Shown piece by piece: positions 15,588 to 24,789 of a stretch of DNA of 64,000 nt. Made by a program: the position numbers and the translations under genes. This DNA is from an uncultured Elusimicrobia bacterium (GTDB lineage Bacteria; Elusimicrobiota; Elusimicrobia; Elusimicrobiales; UBA9959), in contig CAIRNJ010000077.1 of the NCBI GenBank assembly GCA_903879915.1, positions 27,800 to 91,799 on the forward strand, read 5' to 3'. Under the pieces are notes generated by a model. The model was not told where the DNA came from, did not search any database, and was given only the letters and a program-made list of their open reading frames with translations. Position 1 is the first letter of the stretch. Each line of letters starts with the position of its first letter.

Positions 15588-16898
15588 TCAGGCCTCCATC
15601 CCTTTGCGGGCATACTTGGCCAGCAGCCAGAAGTCCACGATGCCGAGCGCCGTGTAGAAAAGCGTAAAGCCGCCCAGCGACAGCAGGACCTGCGCCGGAG
15701 TAATGGTCCTGGATACCCCTTCCGCCGTGCGCATCAGGCCGTACACCACCCAGGGCTGCCGGCCCAGCTCGGTAACTATCCAGCCCAGCTGTATGGCGAT
15801 ATACGGCAGCGGGATGGCGTACAGCATAAGCTTCAGGAACCGCGGATAGTTGAGCAGCGTGTCTTTGTACCACAGCCAGACGGACAGCGCGGAAAGCAGT
15901 ATGAACAGCCCACCCAGCGCCACCATGGTGCGGAAGCTCAGGAAAACCGGCAGTACCGGCGGGCGGTCCTGCGGCGGAATATCGTTAAGCCCCTTCACTT
16001 CTGCCGAGGGGGAATGGAAGGCCATCAGCGACAGCGCGTAAGGCACTTTCAACGCTTCCACGGCGTTGCCGTCGCCTTTCAGCGAAGGGAACACCAGCAG
16101 CGTATACGGCGCCGATGTGCGCGTAACCCAGACAGATTCCATCGCCGCGAACTTCGCCGGCTGGTTCTTCGCCGCGTTCACGGCGCTCATGTCGCCCACG
16201 CCGGCCAGCAGCAGGGCGCTGCCCAGCGCGAAAACGGCGCCGGCCCCGAACGATCTTTTGAACAGCTCCTCCTGGTTCCTGCGCAGCAGATGCCAGGCCG
16301 AAACGCCCATCACGAAAAAGCCCGCTATCACCCAGCCGGCGGCCACGGTGTGGAAGAACTCTATCCAGCCGTAAGGGTTCAAGAGCAGCGCTTTAAAATC
16401 CACCATCTCGGCCCGGCCGTTGCGCAGCACATAGCCCACGGGCCGCTGCATCCAGCCGTTAGCCAGCAGTATCCACAGCGCCGACATGTTCGTGGCGAAA
16501 GCCACTAGCCACATGGCGCCGGCGTGCGCTTTGCGCGACAGCCGGCCCCAGCCGAACACCCAGACGCCGATGAAAGTTGATTCCAGGAAAAAGGCCACGG
16601 TGGCCTCTATGGCCAGCGGCGCGCCGAAAATATCTCCCACATATTTGGCGTATTCCGCCCAGTTCATGCCGAACTGGAATTCCATGGTGAGTCCGGTCAC
16701 CACGCCGAGGGCGAAGTTTATCAGGAACAGCTTGCCCCAGAACCGGGTGATGGAAAGGTACTTCGCGTCGCCGGACCGCGCGTATCGCGTTTCGAACCAG
16801 GCCGTCAGCCAGCCCAGGCCCAGCGTGAGCGGCACGAAAAGAAAATGGAACATCGCCGTGACGGCGAACTGCAGCCTGCTTAGAAATATCGTATCCAT
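15588..16898 (-). CDS. cydA: Cytochrome bd ubiquinol oxidase subunit I (CydA)
   Basis: A 436 aa membrane protein with nine or so helices. Landmarks are FHFLFVPLTLG (haem b595 ligand His18), EFFHTVAAGW (haem b558 histidine), QPAKFAAME before the quinone-binding Q-loop, and GRQPWVVYGLMRTAEG. It is shorter than the E. coli enzyme (about 520 aa), so it is the short Q-loop class. It oxidises quinol and reduces O2 to water, supporting respiration at low oxygen. AAGGAG precedes the ATG. It forms an operon with cydB and perhaps with the membrane gene 26 bases upstream. Confidence 0.97.
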   Translation of the reverse strand: MDTIFLSRLQFAVTAMFHFLFVPLTLGLGWLTAWFETRYARSGDAKYLSITRFWGKLFLINFALGVVTGLTMEFQFGMNWAEYAKYVGDIFGAPLAIEATVAFFLESTFIGVWVFGWGRLSRKAHAGAMWLVAFATNMSALWILLANGWMQRPVGYVLRNGRAEMVDFKALLLNPYGWIEFFHTVAAGWVIAGFFVMGVSAWHLLRRNQEELFKRSFGAGAVFALGSALLLAGVGDMSAVNAAKNQPAKFAAMESVWVTRTSAPYTLLVFPSLKGDGNAVEALKVPYALSLMAFHSPSAEVKGLNDIPPQDRPPVLPVFLSFRTMVALGGLFILLSALSVWLWYKDTLLNYPRFLKLMLYAIPLPYIAIQLGWIVTELGRQPWVVYGLMRTAEGVSRTITPAQVLLSLGGFTLFYTALGIVDFWLLAKYARKGMEA

Positions 16899-16924
16899 GG
16901 CTCCTTAAAATACCGCAGGTTCCT

Positions 16925-17686
16925 TTACGGGACTTCGGCCGCCAACGGGGTCGCCGGCCCGGCGGCGGGCGCTTCATTTTTTATTCTCATATAGGCCGCG
17001 GCATATGCTCCTATCACAACGACCGCCGCCGACGCCTCAAAGAATTCTCCCACGTAATACGCAAGGCCGGCGGGACTGGCGGCAAGCTTATTGATAAGCA
17101 TAGCCAGTGCTTTGGCGACGACCATGGGGAAGGCCGAGATGATGATAAGCTGCCATACCCGGCCGCGCATCAGCGCGTAACTGCGCTTTGCGGCCTCCAA
17201 TATTCCCAAGCCCTCTATTATGCCGATATTAAGCCAGAGCGCTACCCGCAGCGACAGCCAGATAGCGGCTATCAGCCAAGCGGAGGAAACAAAAATATAA
17301 CCAAAGAACTTCACGGACATGAACCACATGGCCACCCACGTCAGGCTGATATACAGGAAGTCCCACCCGGCTTTCCGCAAATACCAGGCGTTGGCGTAGC
17401 GCGCCAGTCCTGCCGCCTCGCCGCCGGCGGCGTGCACGGTGACCCGCCCGGTCAGCCCGGCGGAGAACCACGCCATCAGCAGCAGTCCGGGCAGGTAAGC
17501 GAGGCACGCTTTTGCCGGGCTGGATTTCATAGCTTCGTCCATTACGTAAGCTCCGTCAACGCCCAATAATCCGCACGTAAAAACATAAAGCCAGGCTGAG
17601 GCCAGGGCTGCGGCAATATAAATAGCAGTTTCCTTTTTGGATCTGATAATAAGCCCGCACGCTTTATACAGTGAATGTTCTATCAC
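16925..17686 (-). CDS. Multi-pass membrane protein of unknown function
   Basis: A 253 aa protein with about six hydrophobic helices and no recognised family motif. The central part, ILEAAKRSYALMRGRVWQ, resembles the amphipathic segment of integral membrane proteins related to YciC/DUF975, but the match is weak. The GTG start at 17686 is chosen because GGGAGG lies seven bases upstream; the frame is open further to 17842, which would overlap the divergent promoter. It precedes cydA on the same strand and could be co-transcribed with it. Confidence 0.6.
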   Translation of the reverse strand: MIEHSLYKACGLIIRSKKETAIYIAAALASAWLYVFTCGLLGVDGAYVMDEAMKSSPAKACLAYLPGLLLMAWFSAGLTGRVTVHAAGGEAAGLARYANAWYLRKAGWDFLYISLTWVAMWFMSVKFFGYIFVSSAWLIAAIWLSLRVALWLNIGIIEGLGILEAAKRSYALMRGRVWQLIIISAFPMVVAKALAMLINKLAASPAGLAYYVGEFFEASAAVVVIGAYAAAYMRIKNEAPAAGPATPLAAEVP

Positions 17687-17779
17687 AATAAACCTCCCTC
17701 CGCACGGTCCGCTGCATAAATATACCAAATTGCGTGAATGCGGCGGCGCGCCGCCGGTCAGTATCCCGCCGCCGGCGTG

Positions 17780-17809
17780 TTGCGAAAAGCCGGCCTTTAC
17801 CGTTATAAT
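17780..17809 (+). promoter_or_regulatory. Sigma-70-like promoter for the nuclease/phosphatase gene
   Basis: TTGCGA (17780-17785), an 18-base spacer and TATAAT (17804-17809). The ATG at 17850 would follow a leader of about 35 bases that contains GGGAG. Confidence 0.65.
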
Positions 17810-17849
17810 AGGAACCGTCACAACCATCATCCGCGGGAGCATACTTTTT

Positions 17850-18686
17850 ATGACCAGAACTAAATTAAGCTTGCTGCTGTTCTTCGCGCTGCACCTGAGC
17901 GCGCACGGTCTGACGGTGATGACCTATAACATCAGGCTGGATGTGGAGTCCGACGGGTCGAACGACTGGGCCCACCGGAAGGATTTCCTGGCTTCGCAGA
18001 TACGGTTCTACGCGCCTGACATCTTCGGGGTGCAGGAGGCTGCGCCGGGGCAGGTGAAGGATATAGGGGCGGCCCTCGGACAATACGCCGGCGTCGGCGT
18101 CGGGCGGGACGGCCCGGGCCAAGGCGAGGCCTCGAATATCTATTATCAAAAGGACCGGTTCGAAGCGGCCAGGAGCGGCACCTTCTGGCTTTCGGAAACC
18201 CCGGAGAAGGTTTCAAAAGGCTGGGACGCGGCTTACAACAGGGTCTGCACCTACGCTATGCTCAGGGACCGCCGGACAAAAAGATCGTTCTGGGTATTCA
18301 ATACCCACCTGGACCATGTCGGCGAAGCGGCCAGAACCAACGGGCTGCGGCTTATACTTTCGAAAATGGCCGAATTGAACGCTAAAAAATATCCGGCCAT
18401 CCTCATGGGGGACTTCAACTCCGAACCCGGCACGGAGAGGATCAGCAGCTTAAGAAAAGAAATGAACGACGCCAGGGAAATATCCGAAGAGAAGCCTTTC
18501 GGGCCCGCGGGAACGTTCAATGGCTTTAACTACGGCCAGCCGGCCACGGAACTGATAGATTATGTCTTTCTTTCGAAACCCGCTGGGTTCAAAGTGAAGA
18601 AATACGCGGTGCTGACCGATTCAAAGGACCTGCGCTACCCCTCGGACCATTTCCCGGTCTACGTCGAGCTCGACTGGGGACGCTGA
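17850..18686 (+). CDS. Secreted endonuclease/exonuclease/phosphatase (EEP) family protein
   Basis: A 278 aa protein with a signal peptide (residues 1-20). The DNase I-like EEP catalytic set is complete: Asn27 (MTYNIRL), Glu63 (GVQEA), Asn151/His153/Asp155/His156 (NTHLDH), Asp188/Asn190 (GDFNSEP), Asp237 and Asp266/His267 (PSDHFPV). The family covers DNases, sphingomyelinases and inositol phosphatases; the short secreted form here is compatible with nuclease or phosphodiesterase activity on extracellular substrates. The start at 17850 is chosen over an upstream opening at 17637, which lies in the divergent promoter. It converges on the next gene. Confidence 0.88.
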   Translation: MTRTKLSLLLFFALHLSAHGLTVMTYNIRLDVESDGSNDWAHRKDFLASQIRFYAPDIFGVQEAAPGQVKDIGAALGQYAGVGVGRDGPGQGEASNIYYQKDRFEAARSGTFWLSETPEKVSKGWDAAYNRVCTYAMLRDRRTKRSFWVFNTHLDHVGEAARTNGLRLILSKMAELNAKKYPAILMGDFNSEPGTERISSLRKEMNDAREISEEKPFGPAGTFNGFNYGQPATELIDYVFLSKPAGFKVKKYAVLTDSKDLRYPSDHFPVYVELDWGR

Positions 18687-18754
18687 TGACTTTATGATTA
18701 TTTATCCACAGCCAGTTGGGAATCGCTGGCAGTAAGCCATTATTGTTATCAGCG

Positions 18755-19834
18755 TCACCTGGCGGTGAAAGCCTGCAGTTTCAGGAGCAGCTCCGGGAAG
18801 AACGGGTTGTTCTCGGGCCGGGGCAGGACGTTGTGCGCTATGCCGGCCGCCGCGGGATATAAAGTGTACACGCCGGCCGCGGCCGGCAGCGACGCCATGA
18901 ACTTGGTGACGGCGGCCGGGCTGACCACCCTGTCGGCCGCCGACTGCGCCGCGAAAACCCTGGTGCCGGAGCCGATGCTCCGCAGTATCTGGGCGCGCCC
19001 GCGCTGCACGTCGCGGGTAAGATAATAAAGCTGGCAGACGCCGTTGACGGCCATTTTATTGTAGTAATAAGGGTTGTCTTCAATGATGGTTTCCGGGTTG
19101 GATTCGCGGTATTCCCCCAGAATATGGGCGGTGATCCAGGGAACCTGGCAGCCGACCGCCACCTTCAGCTGATCGGCCTCGTTCATTGCCAGGGCCGGGG
19201 AGAAAAGGAAAACGTTCTCGGCCCTGAGCTCGGGGTGCCTGCGCAGGGCGTCCAGCGACAGCGCGCCGCCGGTGGAGAAACCGGCCAGCGAGATGCGCTC
19301 GCCCAGCCCGGCCGCGATGTTCAGCCCGCGGTCCACTTCCTGCTGCCACTGGAGCTCTTTTACATGCAGCAGGTCCTCGGGCCTGGTGCCGTGCCCGGGC
19401 AGCAGTATGGAAACCACGTTATAGCCCTGCTGGTAGAGCTTCTCGCCCAGCGCGCGCATATACCAGGGGGAGTCGGTAAGGCCGTGTATCATCAGCACAG
19501 TTCTGCGGGCCCTGGAGCCGTGGCTGAGCAGGAAAGGGAGATTGTCTTCGTTCTTGATGCCGGCGCGCTTGGATTCCCTGTAGGCTTTGAACTCCGCTGC
19601 CGCGGCCTCGTAAGTCTTTCCCGCCGCGATAGGCTGTGTGGGCGGCAGCGACTTGTAATAAGCTTCCTCAGCGGGATCAGTGAACTCCGAAGCCGCGGCG
19701 GCGGGGGGAATGCCGCTGCGCACCGCCGGGAGCGAACCGCCGGCGCCGGTTTCAAGCTGGTCGAGCGCGCCGGGCGCCGCAAAACAGGGCGCTGCCGCGA
19801 AGATAAGAGCCAGGGAAAGTATTTTTTTGAACAT
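18755..19834 (-). CDS. Secreted alpha/beta hydrolase (lipase/esterase-like)
   Basis: A 359 aa protein with a signal peptide (residues 1-20). The triad is Ser187 in GFSTGG, Asp301 in QSAADRVVS and His334 in GIAHNVL; the oxyanion segment is MIHGLTDSPW (115-124) and LPGHGTRPEDLL follows. This looks like the monoacylglycerol lipase/carboxylesterase type, here exported. Residues 21-95 form an extra N-terminal segment with Pro/Ala-rich stretches. The substrate is unknown. The ATG lacks a strong ribosome site. Confidence 0.85.
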   Translation of the reverse strand: MFKKILSLALIFAAAPCFAAPGALDQLETGAGGSLPAVRSGIPPAAAASEFTDPAEEAYYKSLPPTQPIAAGKTYEAAAAEFKAYRESKRAGIKNEDNLPFLLSHGSRARRTVLMIHGLTDSPWYMRALGEKLYQQGYNVVSILLPGHGTRPEDLLHVKELQWQQEVDRGLNIAAGLGERISLAGFSTGGALSLDALRRHPELRAENVFLFSPALAMNEADQLKVAVGCQVPWITAHILGEYRESNPETIIEDNPYYYNKMAVNGVCQLYYLTRDVQRGRAQILRSIGSGTRVFAAQSAADRVVSPAAVTKFMASLPAAAGVYTLYPAAAGIAHNVLPRPENNPFFPELLLKLQAFTAR

Positions 19835-20057
19835 TCAGGGAGCTTCGGGAATACGTGTCGTTCACCGCTCTGATATTATGGCAATAAAAAACGGCGCGGC
19901 TAAGCGGCGGAAGGCCCAAATACTAAAATTATTATTGCCTATAAGATAATAGGCCTTTAGGACAGCGGGGGCCGGCGGCAACAGGTGTTGCGCCGCCGTA
20001 TTCCCCGAACGCTTTATTTATCGCATAATATCACATGTTCCCGGAGCAGGCGCGGTG

Positions 20058-20073
20058 ATATTGGCGCCAATAT
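20058..20073. promoter_or_regulatory. 16-bp perfect palindrome, candidate operator
   Basis: ATATTGGCGCCAATAT reads the same on both strands and overlaps TATAAA (20071-20076), a possible -10 box for the gene at 20107. The placement is typical of a repressor site. No regulator gene is adjacent. Confidence 0.45.
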
Positions 20074-20106
20074 AAAGGCCGGGCCGTTTTTAGCGCGGTT
20101 TTGAAC

Positions 20107-21168
20107 ATGATCGAAGGAGCCCTCTATTTAGCTTTACTGGCCTCGGGCGCGCGCAGCGCGCCGGAGCCGGCCAGCCCGCCCGCGCACGTGAGGGCGCAGG
20201 GCGCCGCGCGCGAACCCGCCTGCCTTGGCGCGGCGCTCCCCATGCTGGTGTCCAAAGAAATGCCGTACGCCGAAGTGCGGGTAGGCGCCGCGCGCGGGAT
20301 GTTCATGCTCGATTACGGCGCCAACGTTTCGTCCATAGACCTGAAAGCGATGCCCGGCGTTACCCCGGTGCCGGGCAGCTGCGATCCCGCGGAACCCGGC
20401 GGGCAGTGCGCGTTCGACGATTTCTCGTTCATTGAAGACCTGGGCCGCGTGCAGCTGCTCACCGCCGATTTTTCCGGGCTTATACTGGACACCCGGCAGG
20501 CCGGCATTGTCGGCACCGATTTCCTCAGCGAGAACGCCTACACGCTGCGCTACAAAGAAGGCACGCTGTCGCGCGCCGGCCGCGGGGAGTTCTGTTCTCC
20601 CGGCGCGCTGCTGGCCGCCGGTTTCGCCCCGCTGTCGACGGTGGGCTATTTTTCCAGCGACGTCGGCACGCTGCTGCCGCTCAGCGCGCTGAACAAGAAA
20701 TATTCCGGGCCGCTCACGGTGCCGAACGTTCCCGCCGTGCCGGTGCGCGTGGCCGGCGTTACCGCGCGGGCGCAGATAGATACCGGCTACAGCGACTATC
20801 TCGTGCGGCATTCCGTTAACATCAACGCCGCGTTCTACGACCGCATAGCCGCGGCCGATCCCGCCGCGCTGGCGCGCTGGCCGAAGAACGACAAGAAGCT
20901 GTCCACCTGCGTGCCGGGCGTGCAGGAGCGCGTGGAGGCCTACCGCCTAAACAGAGGCGCCCTGGAGTTCGTGTCCGAGGACGGCGGCGCCGCGCGCAGT
21001 TTCCGCGACGCCGTGGTGTACGTCAAGCGCACTCCGCCGGCGGCCCTCGCCTGCGGCGGCATAGGCACCCACACCCAGCCGGCGGCCCAGCTGGGCGGCT
21101 CGTTCATGGCGGACATCGGAACGGTGGTCTTCGACCCCTTCGCCTCGCGCGTGTGGATACTTAAATAG
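20107..21168 (+). CDS. Secreted two-lobed aspartic protease-like protein
   Basis: A 353 aa protein with a signal peptide (MIEGALYLALLASGARSA). Two retropepsin-like half-sites are visible: GMFMLDYGANVSSID (Asp69-Tyr-Gly) and ARAQIDTGYSDYLV (Asp225-Thr-Gly). After the first, the structural motif GIVGTDFLSENAYTLRY (134-150) matches the retropepsin GxDFL...iDy pattern. The family hydrolyses peptide bonds with paired aspartates. Tyr70 replaces the usual Thr or Ser of lobe 1, so activity is uncertain. Cysteines (ACLG, SCDP, QCAF, FCSP, STCVP, ACGG) could form disulfides. ATG at 20107 is preferred over TTG at 20101; no clear Shine-Dalgarno sequence is seen. Confidence 0.62.
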   Translation: MIEGALYLALLASGARSAPEPASPPAHVRAQGAAREPACLGAALPMLVSKEMPYAEVRVGAARGMFMLDYGANVSSIDLKAMPGVTPVPGSCDPAEPGGQCAFDDFSFIEDLGRVQLLTADFSGLILDTRQAGIVGTDFLSENAYTLRYKEGTLSRAGRGEFCSPGALLAAGFAPLSTVGYFSSDVGTLLPLSALNKKYSGPLTVPNVPAVPVRVAGVTARAQIDTGYSDYLVRHSVNINAAFYDRIAAADPAALARWPKNDKKLSTCVPGVQERVEAYRLNRGALEFVSEDGGAARSFRDAVVYVKRTPPAALACGGIGTHTQPAAQLGGSFMADIGTVVFDPFASRVWILK

Positions 21169-21171
21169 CGC

Positions 21172-21220
21172 AAAAAGGGGACAGGCTGCTTTTTCCATGA
21201 AAAAGCAGCCTGTCCCTTTT
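21172..21220. terminator. Long bidirectional hairpin, REP-like palindrome
   Basis: A 17-bp perfect stem (21178-21194 with 21200-21216), loop CCATG, flanked by A on the left and T on the right. It sits between the convergent protease and mutS genes and would terminate both. The GGGACAGGCTGCTTTTT arm resembles repeats associated with REP transposases, so it may be a mobile palindrome used as a terminator. Confidence 0.8.
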
Positions 21221-21228
21221 CTTTTGAG

Positions 21229-23802
21229 TTACTTCAGCCTTTTTTTCCAGTCGCCGATGGCGGCCAGGGCCTGCAGGGGGGTCATGTTGTCGGTGTCGCA
21301 CATCTTCACCTCGTCCAGCACGGGATGGCTGGAGAAGATGGGCAGCATGGGGGTCTGGTTCTCGTCGCCCGACTCCACCTGTATGTTGCCTTTGGTCTCG
21401 AGCGTGCGCAGGATCTCCCGGGCGCGCTGGATGGCGGAATCGGGCAGGCCGGCCAGCTGCGCCACGTGGATGCCGTAGGATTTGTCCGCCGGGCCCGCGG
21501 CTATCTTGTGCAGGAACACCACCTCGGTCCTGCCGGTGGAATTGGTCCATTCCTTCACCGAGATATTGCAGTTCTTGATGCCGGCGAATTTTTCCGGCAG
21601 CTCGGCCAGCTCGAAATAATGGGTGGCGAACAGCACCTTGGGCCCGCCCTCGGGCCTGTAAAGATGCTCCACCACGGCCCAGGCTATGGAAATGCCGTCG
21701 AAAGTGGACGTGCCGCGGCCCACCTCGTCGAGCAGGATCAGGCTTTTGGGCGTGGCCAGGCGCATGATGGCCGAGGTCTCGCGCATCTCCACCATGAAGG
21801 TGGATTCGCCGCGGGCCATGCGGTCCTGCGCGCCGATGCGCGTCATGATGCGGTCCACTATGCCTATCTCGGCCGCGCGGGCGGGCACGAAGCCGCCCAT
21901 CTGCGCCATTATCACGGCCACGGCGGCCTGCCGCAGGTACACGCTCTTGCCGCTCATGTTGGGCCCGGTCAGTATTATCACCCGGGCCTCGGGGCCGCCG
22001 ATGTCGAGATCGTTGGGCACGAAAGTGCCGGCGGGCAGGAAGCGCTCCACCGCCGGGTGGCGCCCCTCTTCGATCCTGAGCGCTTCGCCGGAGGTGATCT
22101 TAGGCCGGGCGAACTCGTAGCGCACGGCGCCCTCGGCCAGCGCGTAGAACACGTCCAGCTCGGCCGCCCCGGAGGCGAAGATCTTTATCTCGCCCAGCGC
22201 GGCGCGCACTTTGCCGCGCAGCTCCGTGAACAGGTGCGTCTCGAGCTTGGCGGTGCGCTCTTCGGCGCTGAGGATCTTGTTCTCCAGCACCTTCAGCTCC
22301 TCGGTTATATAGCGCTCGGCGTTGACCAGCGTCTGCTTGCGCACGAAATAGTGCGGCACTTTGGGCGACTGCGCCTTCGAGACCTCGATGAAATAGCCGA
22401 AAACGCTGTTGTAGCCCACTTTAAGCGTGTTGATCTGCGTCTTTTCCCGCTCGCGCTGTTCGATATCGGCCAGCAGCTGCTGGCTGTCGCGGCGCACGGC
22501 GCGCAGCTCGTCCAGCTCCTTATTGTAGCCTTCGCGTATCACGCCGCCGTCGGAGAGCCGCGCGGGCGGGGTTTCGGCCAGCGCTTTATCGAGCTCGGCG
22601 CGCAGCAGGTTCAGCGCGCCGGAGGCGCCGTCCAGCCGCGAGGCCAGCTCGGGGGCGCATTCGAAGAAACCGGTGGAGGTCAGCAGCAGCTTCAGGTGCG
22701 GCAGCTGCCCGAGGGCCTTGCGCACCGCGGCCAGGTCGCGGGGGGAGGCGCTTAGGTTTATGACGCGGCCGAGCAGCCGCTCGATGTCCGGCACCTGCGC
22801 CATTATCTCGCCGAGCTTCTCGCGCGCCTCGCGGTTCTCGGCCAGGAAAGCGGTGAAGGCCTGGCGGTTGTGGATCTCGCGGATGTCGGACAGCGGCTCG
22901 AGTATCCAGCGGCGCAGCAGGCGCGAGCCCATGGAAGTCCTGCAAAGGTCCAGCACGCCCCAGAGCGTCTTGGAATCGTCCCCGTCCGGCGAAGACACCA
23001 GCTCCAGGGTCTTTATGGCCGACTCGTCGAGCTGCAGGCGGTTGGACGGCTCGTAATAAAAGGGCGAGAAAACCTCTTTCAGGCCGGGCTGCGTCTGGCG
23101 CACGTAGGAGGTAACCTTGAGCGCCGTTTTCATGGCCAGTTTATGGTTCTGCCACACCGCCTGCGCGGCCCAGGCCGGGTCGGGCGCGTCGGCGCGGGAA
23201 TATTCCGTAAGCACGGCGCTTCCGAAGTCGAGGTTGCGGCGCCGTATCTCCTTGACGGTCCGGGGGTCCGCTATTATCTCGGCGGGCGCCGTTTTGGAAA
23301 CGAAGGACAGCAGCTGGTACAGGTCGGGGTCGTTGAGGTTCTGCGTGGCCAGGAAATCCCCGGTGGAGGCGTCGAAAGACGACAGCCCCCAGCCGACGAT
23401 GTCGATATCCAGCGCCACCAGGTAATGCGAGGCGCGCGGCTGCAGCAGCTCGTCCTCCACCACGGTGCCGGGCGTTATCAGGCGCACTACTTCGCGCCTG
23501 AATAACTTGGTCTTTTTAGCGTCCCCGTCCGGCGTGATCTGTTCGCAGATGGCCACCTTATGGCCGCCGGCCAGCAGCCGGGAAATATAGTTGGACGCGC
23601 TATGGTGCGGCACGCCGCACATGGGCACGCCCTGCCGCGCGGTGAGCGTGAGGCCCAGCAGGGAGCTGGCCGTCTTCGCGTCCTCGAAGAACATCTCGTA
23701 GAAATCGCCCAGGCGGAAAAAAAGCAGCGCCTGCGGATAGGATCTTTTCAGCGACTGGTACTGCTGCATTACCGGCGTTTCCGGGGTTTCAACTTTGATC
23801 AT
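21229..23802 (-). CDS. mutS: DNA mismatch repair protein MutS
   Basis: An 857 aa protein of full MutS1 length. The mismatch-binding motif is GDFYEMF (32-38), in the N-terminal domain after PVMQQYQSLK. The connector, lever and clamp regions are followed by the ABC-type ATPase: Walker A TGPNMSGKS near 615, DEVGRGTSTFDG Walker B/signature and ATHYFELAEL. It binds mispairs and recruits MutL. The C-terminus (MTPLQALAAIGDWKKRL) is the usual dimerisation tail. It is the last gene of a minus-strand run (zinc ribbon, membrane protein, dus, mutS). Confidence 0.98.
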   Translation of the reverse strand: MIKVETPETPVMQQYQSLKRSYPQALLFFRLGDFYEMFFEDAKTASSLLGLTLTARQGVPMCGVPHHSASNYISRLLAGGHKVAICEQITPDGDAKKTKLFRREVVRLITPGTVVEDELLQPRASHYLVALDIDIVGWGLSSFDASTGDFLATQNLNDPDLYQLLSFVSKTAPAEIIADPRTVKEIRRRNLDFGSAVLTEYSRADAPDPAWAAQAVWQNHKLAMKTALKVTSYVRQTQPGLKEVFSPFYYEPSNRLQLDESAIKTLELVSSPDGDDSKTLWGVLDLCRTSMGSRLLRRWILEPLSDIREIHNRQAFTAFLAENREAREKLGEIMAQVPDIERLLGRVINLSASPRDLAAVRKALGQLPHLKLLLTSTGFFECAPELASRLDGASGALNLLRAELDKALAETPPARLSDGGVIREGYNKELDELRAVRRDSQQLLADIEQREREKTQINTLKVGYNSVFGYFIEVSKAQSPKVPHYFVRKQTLVNAERYITEELKVLENKILSAEERTAKLETHLFTELRGKVRAALGEIKIFASGAAELDVFYALAEGAVRYEFARPKITSGEALRIEEGRHPAVERFLPAGTFVPNDLDIGGPEARVIILTGPNMSGKSVYLRQAAVAVIMAQMGGFVPARAAEIGIVDRIMTRIGAQDRMARGESTFMVEMRETSAIMRLATPKSLILLDEVGRGTSTFDGISIAWAVVEHLYRPEGGPKVLFATHYFELAELPEKFAGIKNCNISVKEWTNSTGRTEVVFLHKIAAGPADKSYGIHVAQLAGLPDSAIQRAREILRTLETKGNIQVESGDENQTPMLPIFSSHPVLDEVKMCDTDNMTPLQALAAIGDWKKRLK

Positions 23803-23816
23803 AAATAGGGCGGCCT

Positions 23817-24785
23817 CTACATATATTGTATCAAAAGGGTTCTGGCTTCTTTAAGGGTTTTGAGGGTCATGAAGGAAGCCCTGGCGCCGGAGGCGTTGGG
23901 CAGGCCCTTCAGCCAGTAGCCCACCAGCTTGCGGGCGCGGGCCAGGCCGCGCTCCTCGCCGTAGATGCCGGCGCTGAGCTCGAGGAAACGGACGAACAGC
24001 TTTATGCGCTCCTGCGACGCCAGCGCGGAGGCGGGCGCGCCGGCCAGCCCGGCCGCTATCTCGCGGAAGATCATGGGGTTGAAAACGGCCGCGCGCCCCA
24101 CGGCCACGCCCGCGCAGCCGGCCTCCAGCATGGCGCGGGCGCCGGCGGCGTCGGCTACGCCGCCGTTGCCGAAAACCGGGATCTTTACCGCGGCGGCCGT
24201 GGCCGCCATGGCCGGCAAGTCGATCGGGCCGGTGTGGAACTGCGAGGCCGGCCGGCCGTGCAGCGTTATGGCGGCGGCGCCGGCCTCCTCGGAGATGCGC
24301 GCGAGCAGCGGCCCGAGGTTCTCGCCTGCCTCTATGCCCACGCGGAACTTCACGGTGACCGGGACCTTAACGCTTTTTACTACGCTGGAAATTATGTCCG
24401 CCAGCAGCAGCGGCGTCTTCATCAGGCCGGAGCCAGCGCCGGAGCGCAGCACTTTCCTGACGGGGCAGCCGGCGTTGATGTCCACGATGTCGGCGCCGTG
24501 CCGCTCCACCTCCCGCGCCGCCAGCGCCATAGTGGCGGGGTCCGCGCCGAAGATCTGTATGGCCACGGGGTGCTCGCCGGGGTTGAGCTCCAGCATCCTG
24601 AAAGATTTTTTATTGCCGTACTTGATGCTGTCGGCCGAAACCATTTCGGTGACCACCAGCCCCGCCCCGCCCTCGGCCGCCAGGATGCGGAAAGCGGCGC
24701 CGGTGATGCCGGCCATGGGGGCCAGCGCCAGATTGTTTTTCAGGCTTACGGAGCCTACCGTTACGGGGCGCAGGCTGGAAGACAT
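23817..24785 (-). CDS. dusB: tRNA-dihydrouridine synthase
   Basis: A 322 aa flavoprotein that reduces uridines in the tRNA D-loop using NADPH and FMN. The TIM-barrel motifs are LAPMAGITGAAFR (21-33), VAIQIFGADP, DINAGCPVRKV with catalytic Cys107, GSGLM, VKFRVG and ITLHGR, and the FMN phosphate site GNGGV...VAVGRAA. The pattern is closest to the DusB/bacterial Dus group; the exact target position is not readable. The start MSSSLRPVTVG is close to the family N-terminus. It is separated by 14 bases from mutS and by 4 from the gene upstream. Confidence 0.93.
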   Translation of the reverse strand: MSSSLRPVTVGSVSLKNNLALAPMAGITGAAFRILAAEGGAGLVVTEMVSADSIKYGNKKSFRMLELNPGEHPVAIQIFGADPATMALAAREVERHGADIVDINAGCPVRKVLRSGAGSGLMKTPLLLADIISSVVKSVKVPVTVKFRVGIEAGENLGPLLARISEEAGAAAITLHGRPASQFHTGPIDLPAMAATAAAVKIPVFGNGGVADAAGARAMLEAGCAGVAVGRAAVFNPMIFREIAAGLAGAPASALASQERIKLFVRFLELSAGIYGEERGLARARKLVGYWLKGLPNASGARASFMTLKTLKEARTLLIQYM

Positions 24786-24789
24786 TATT

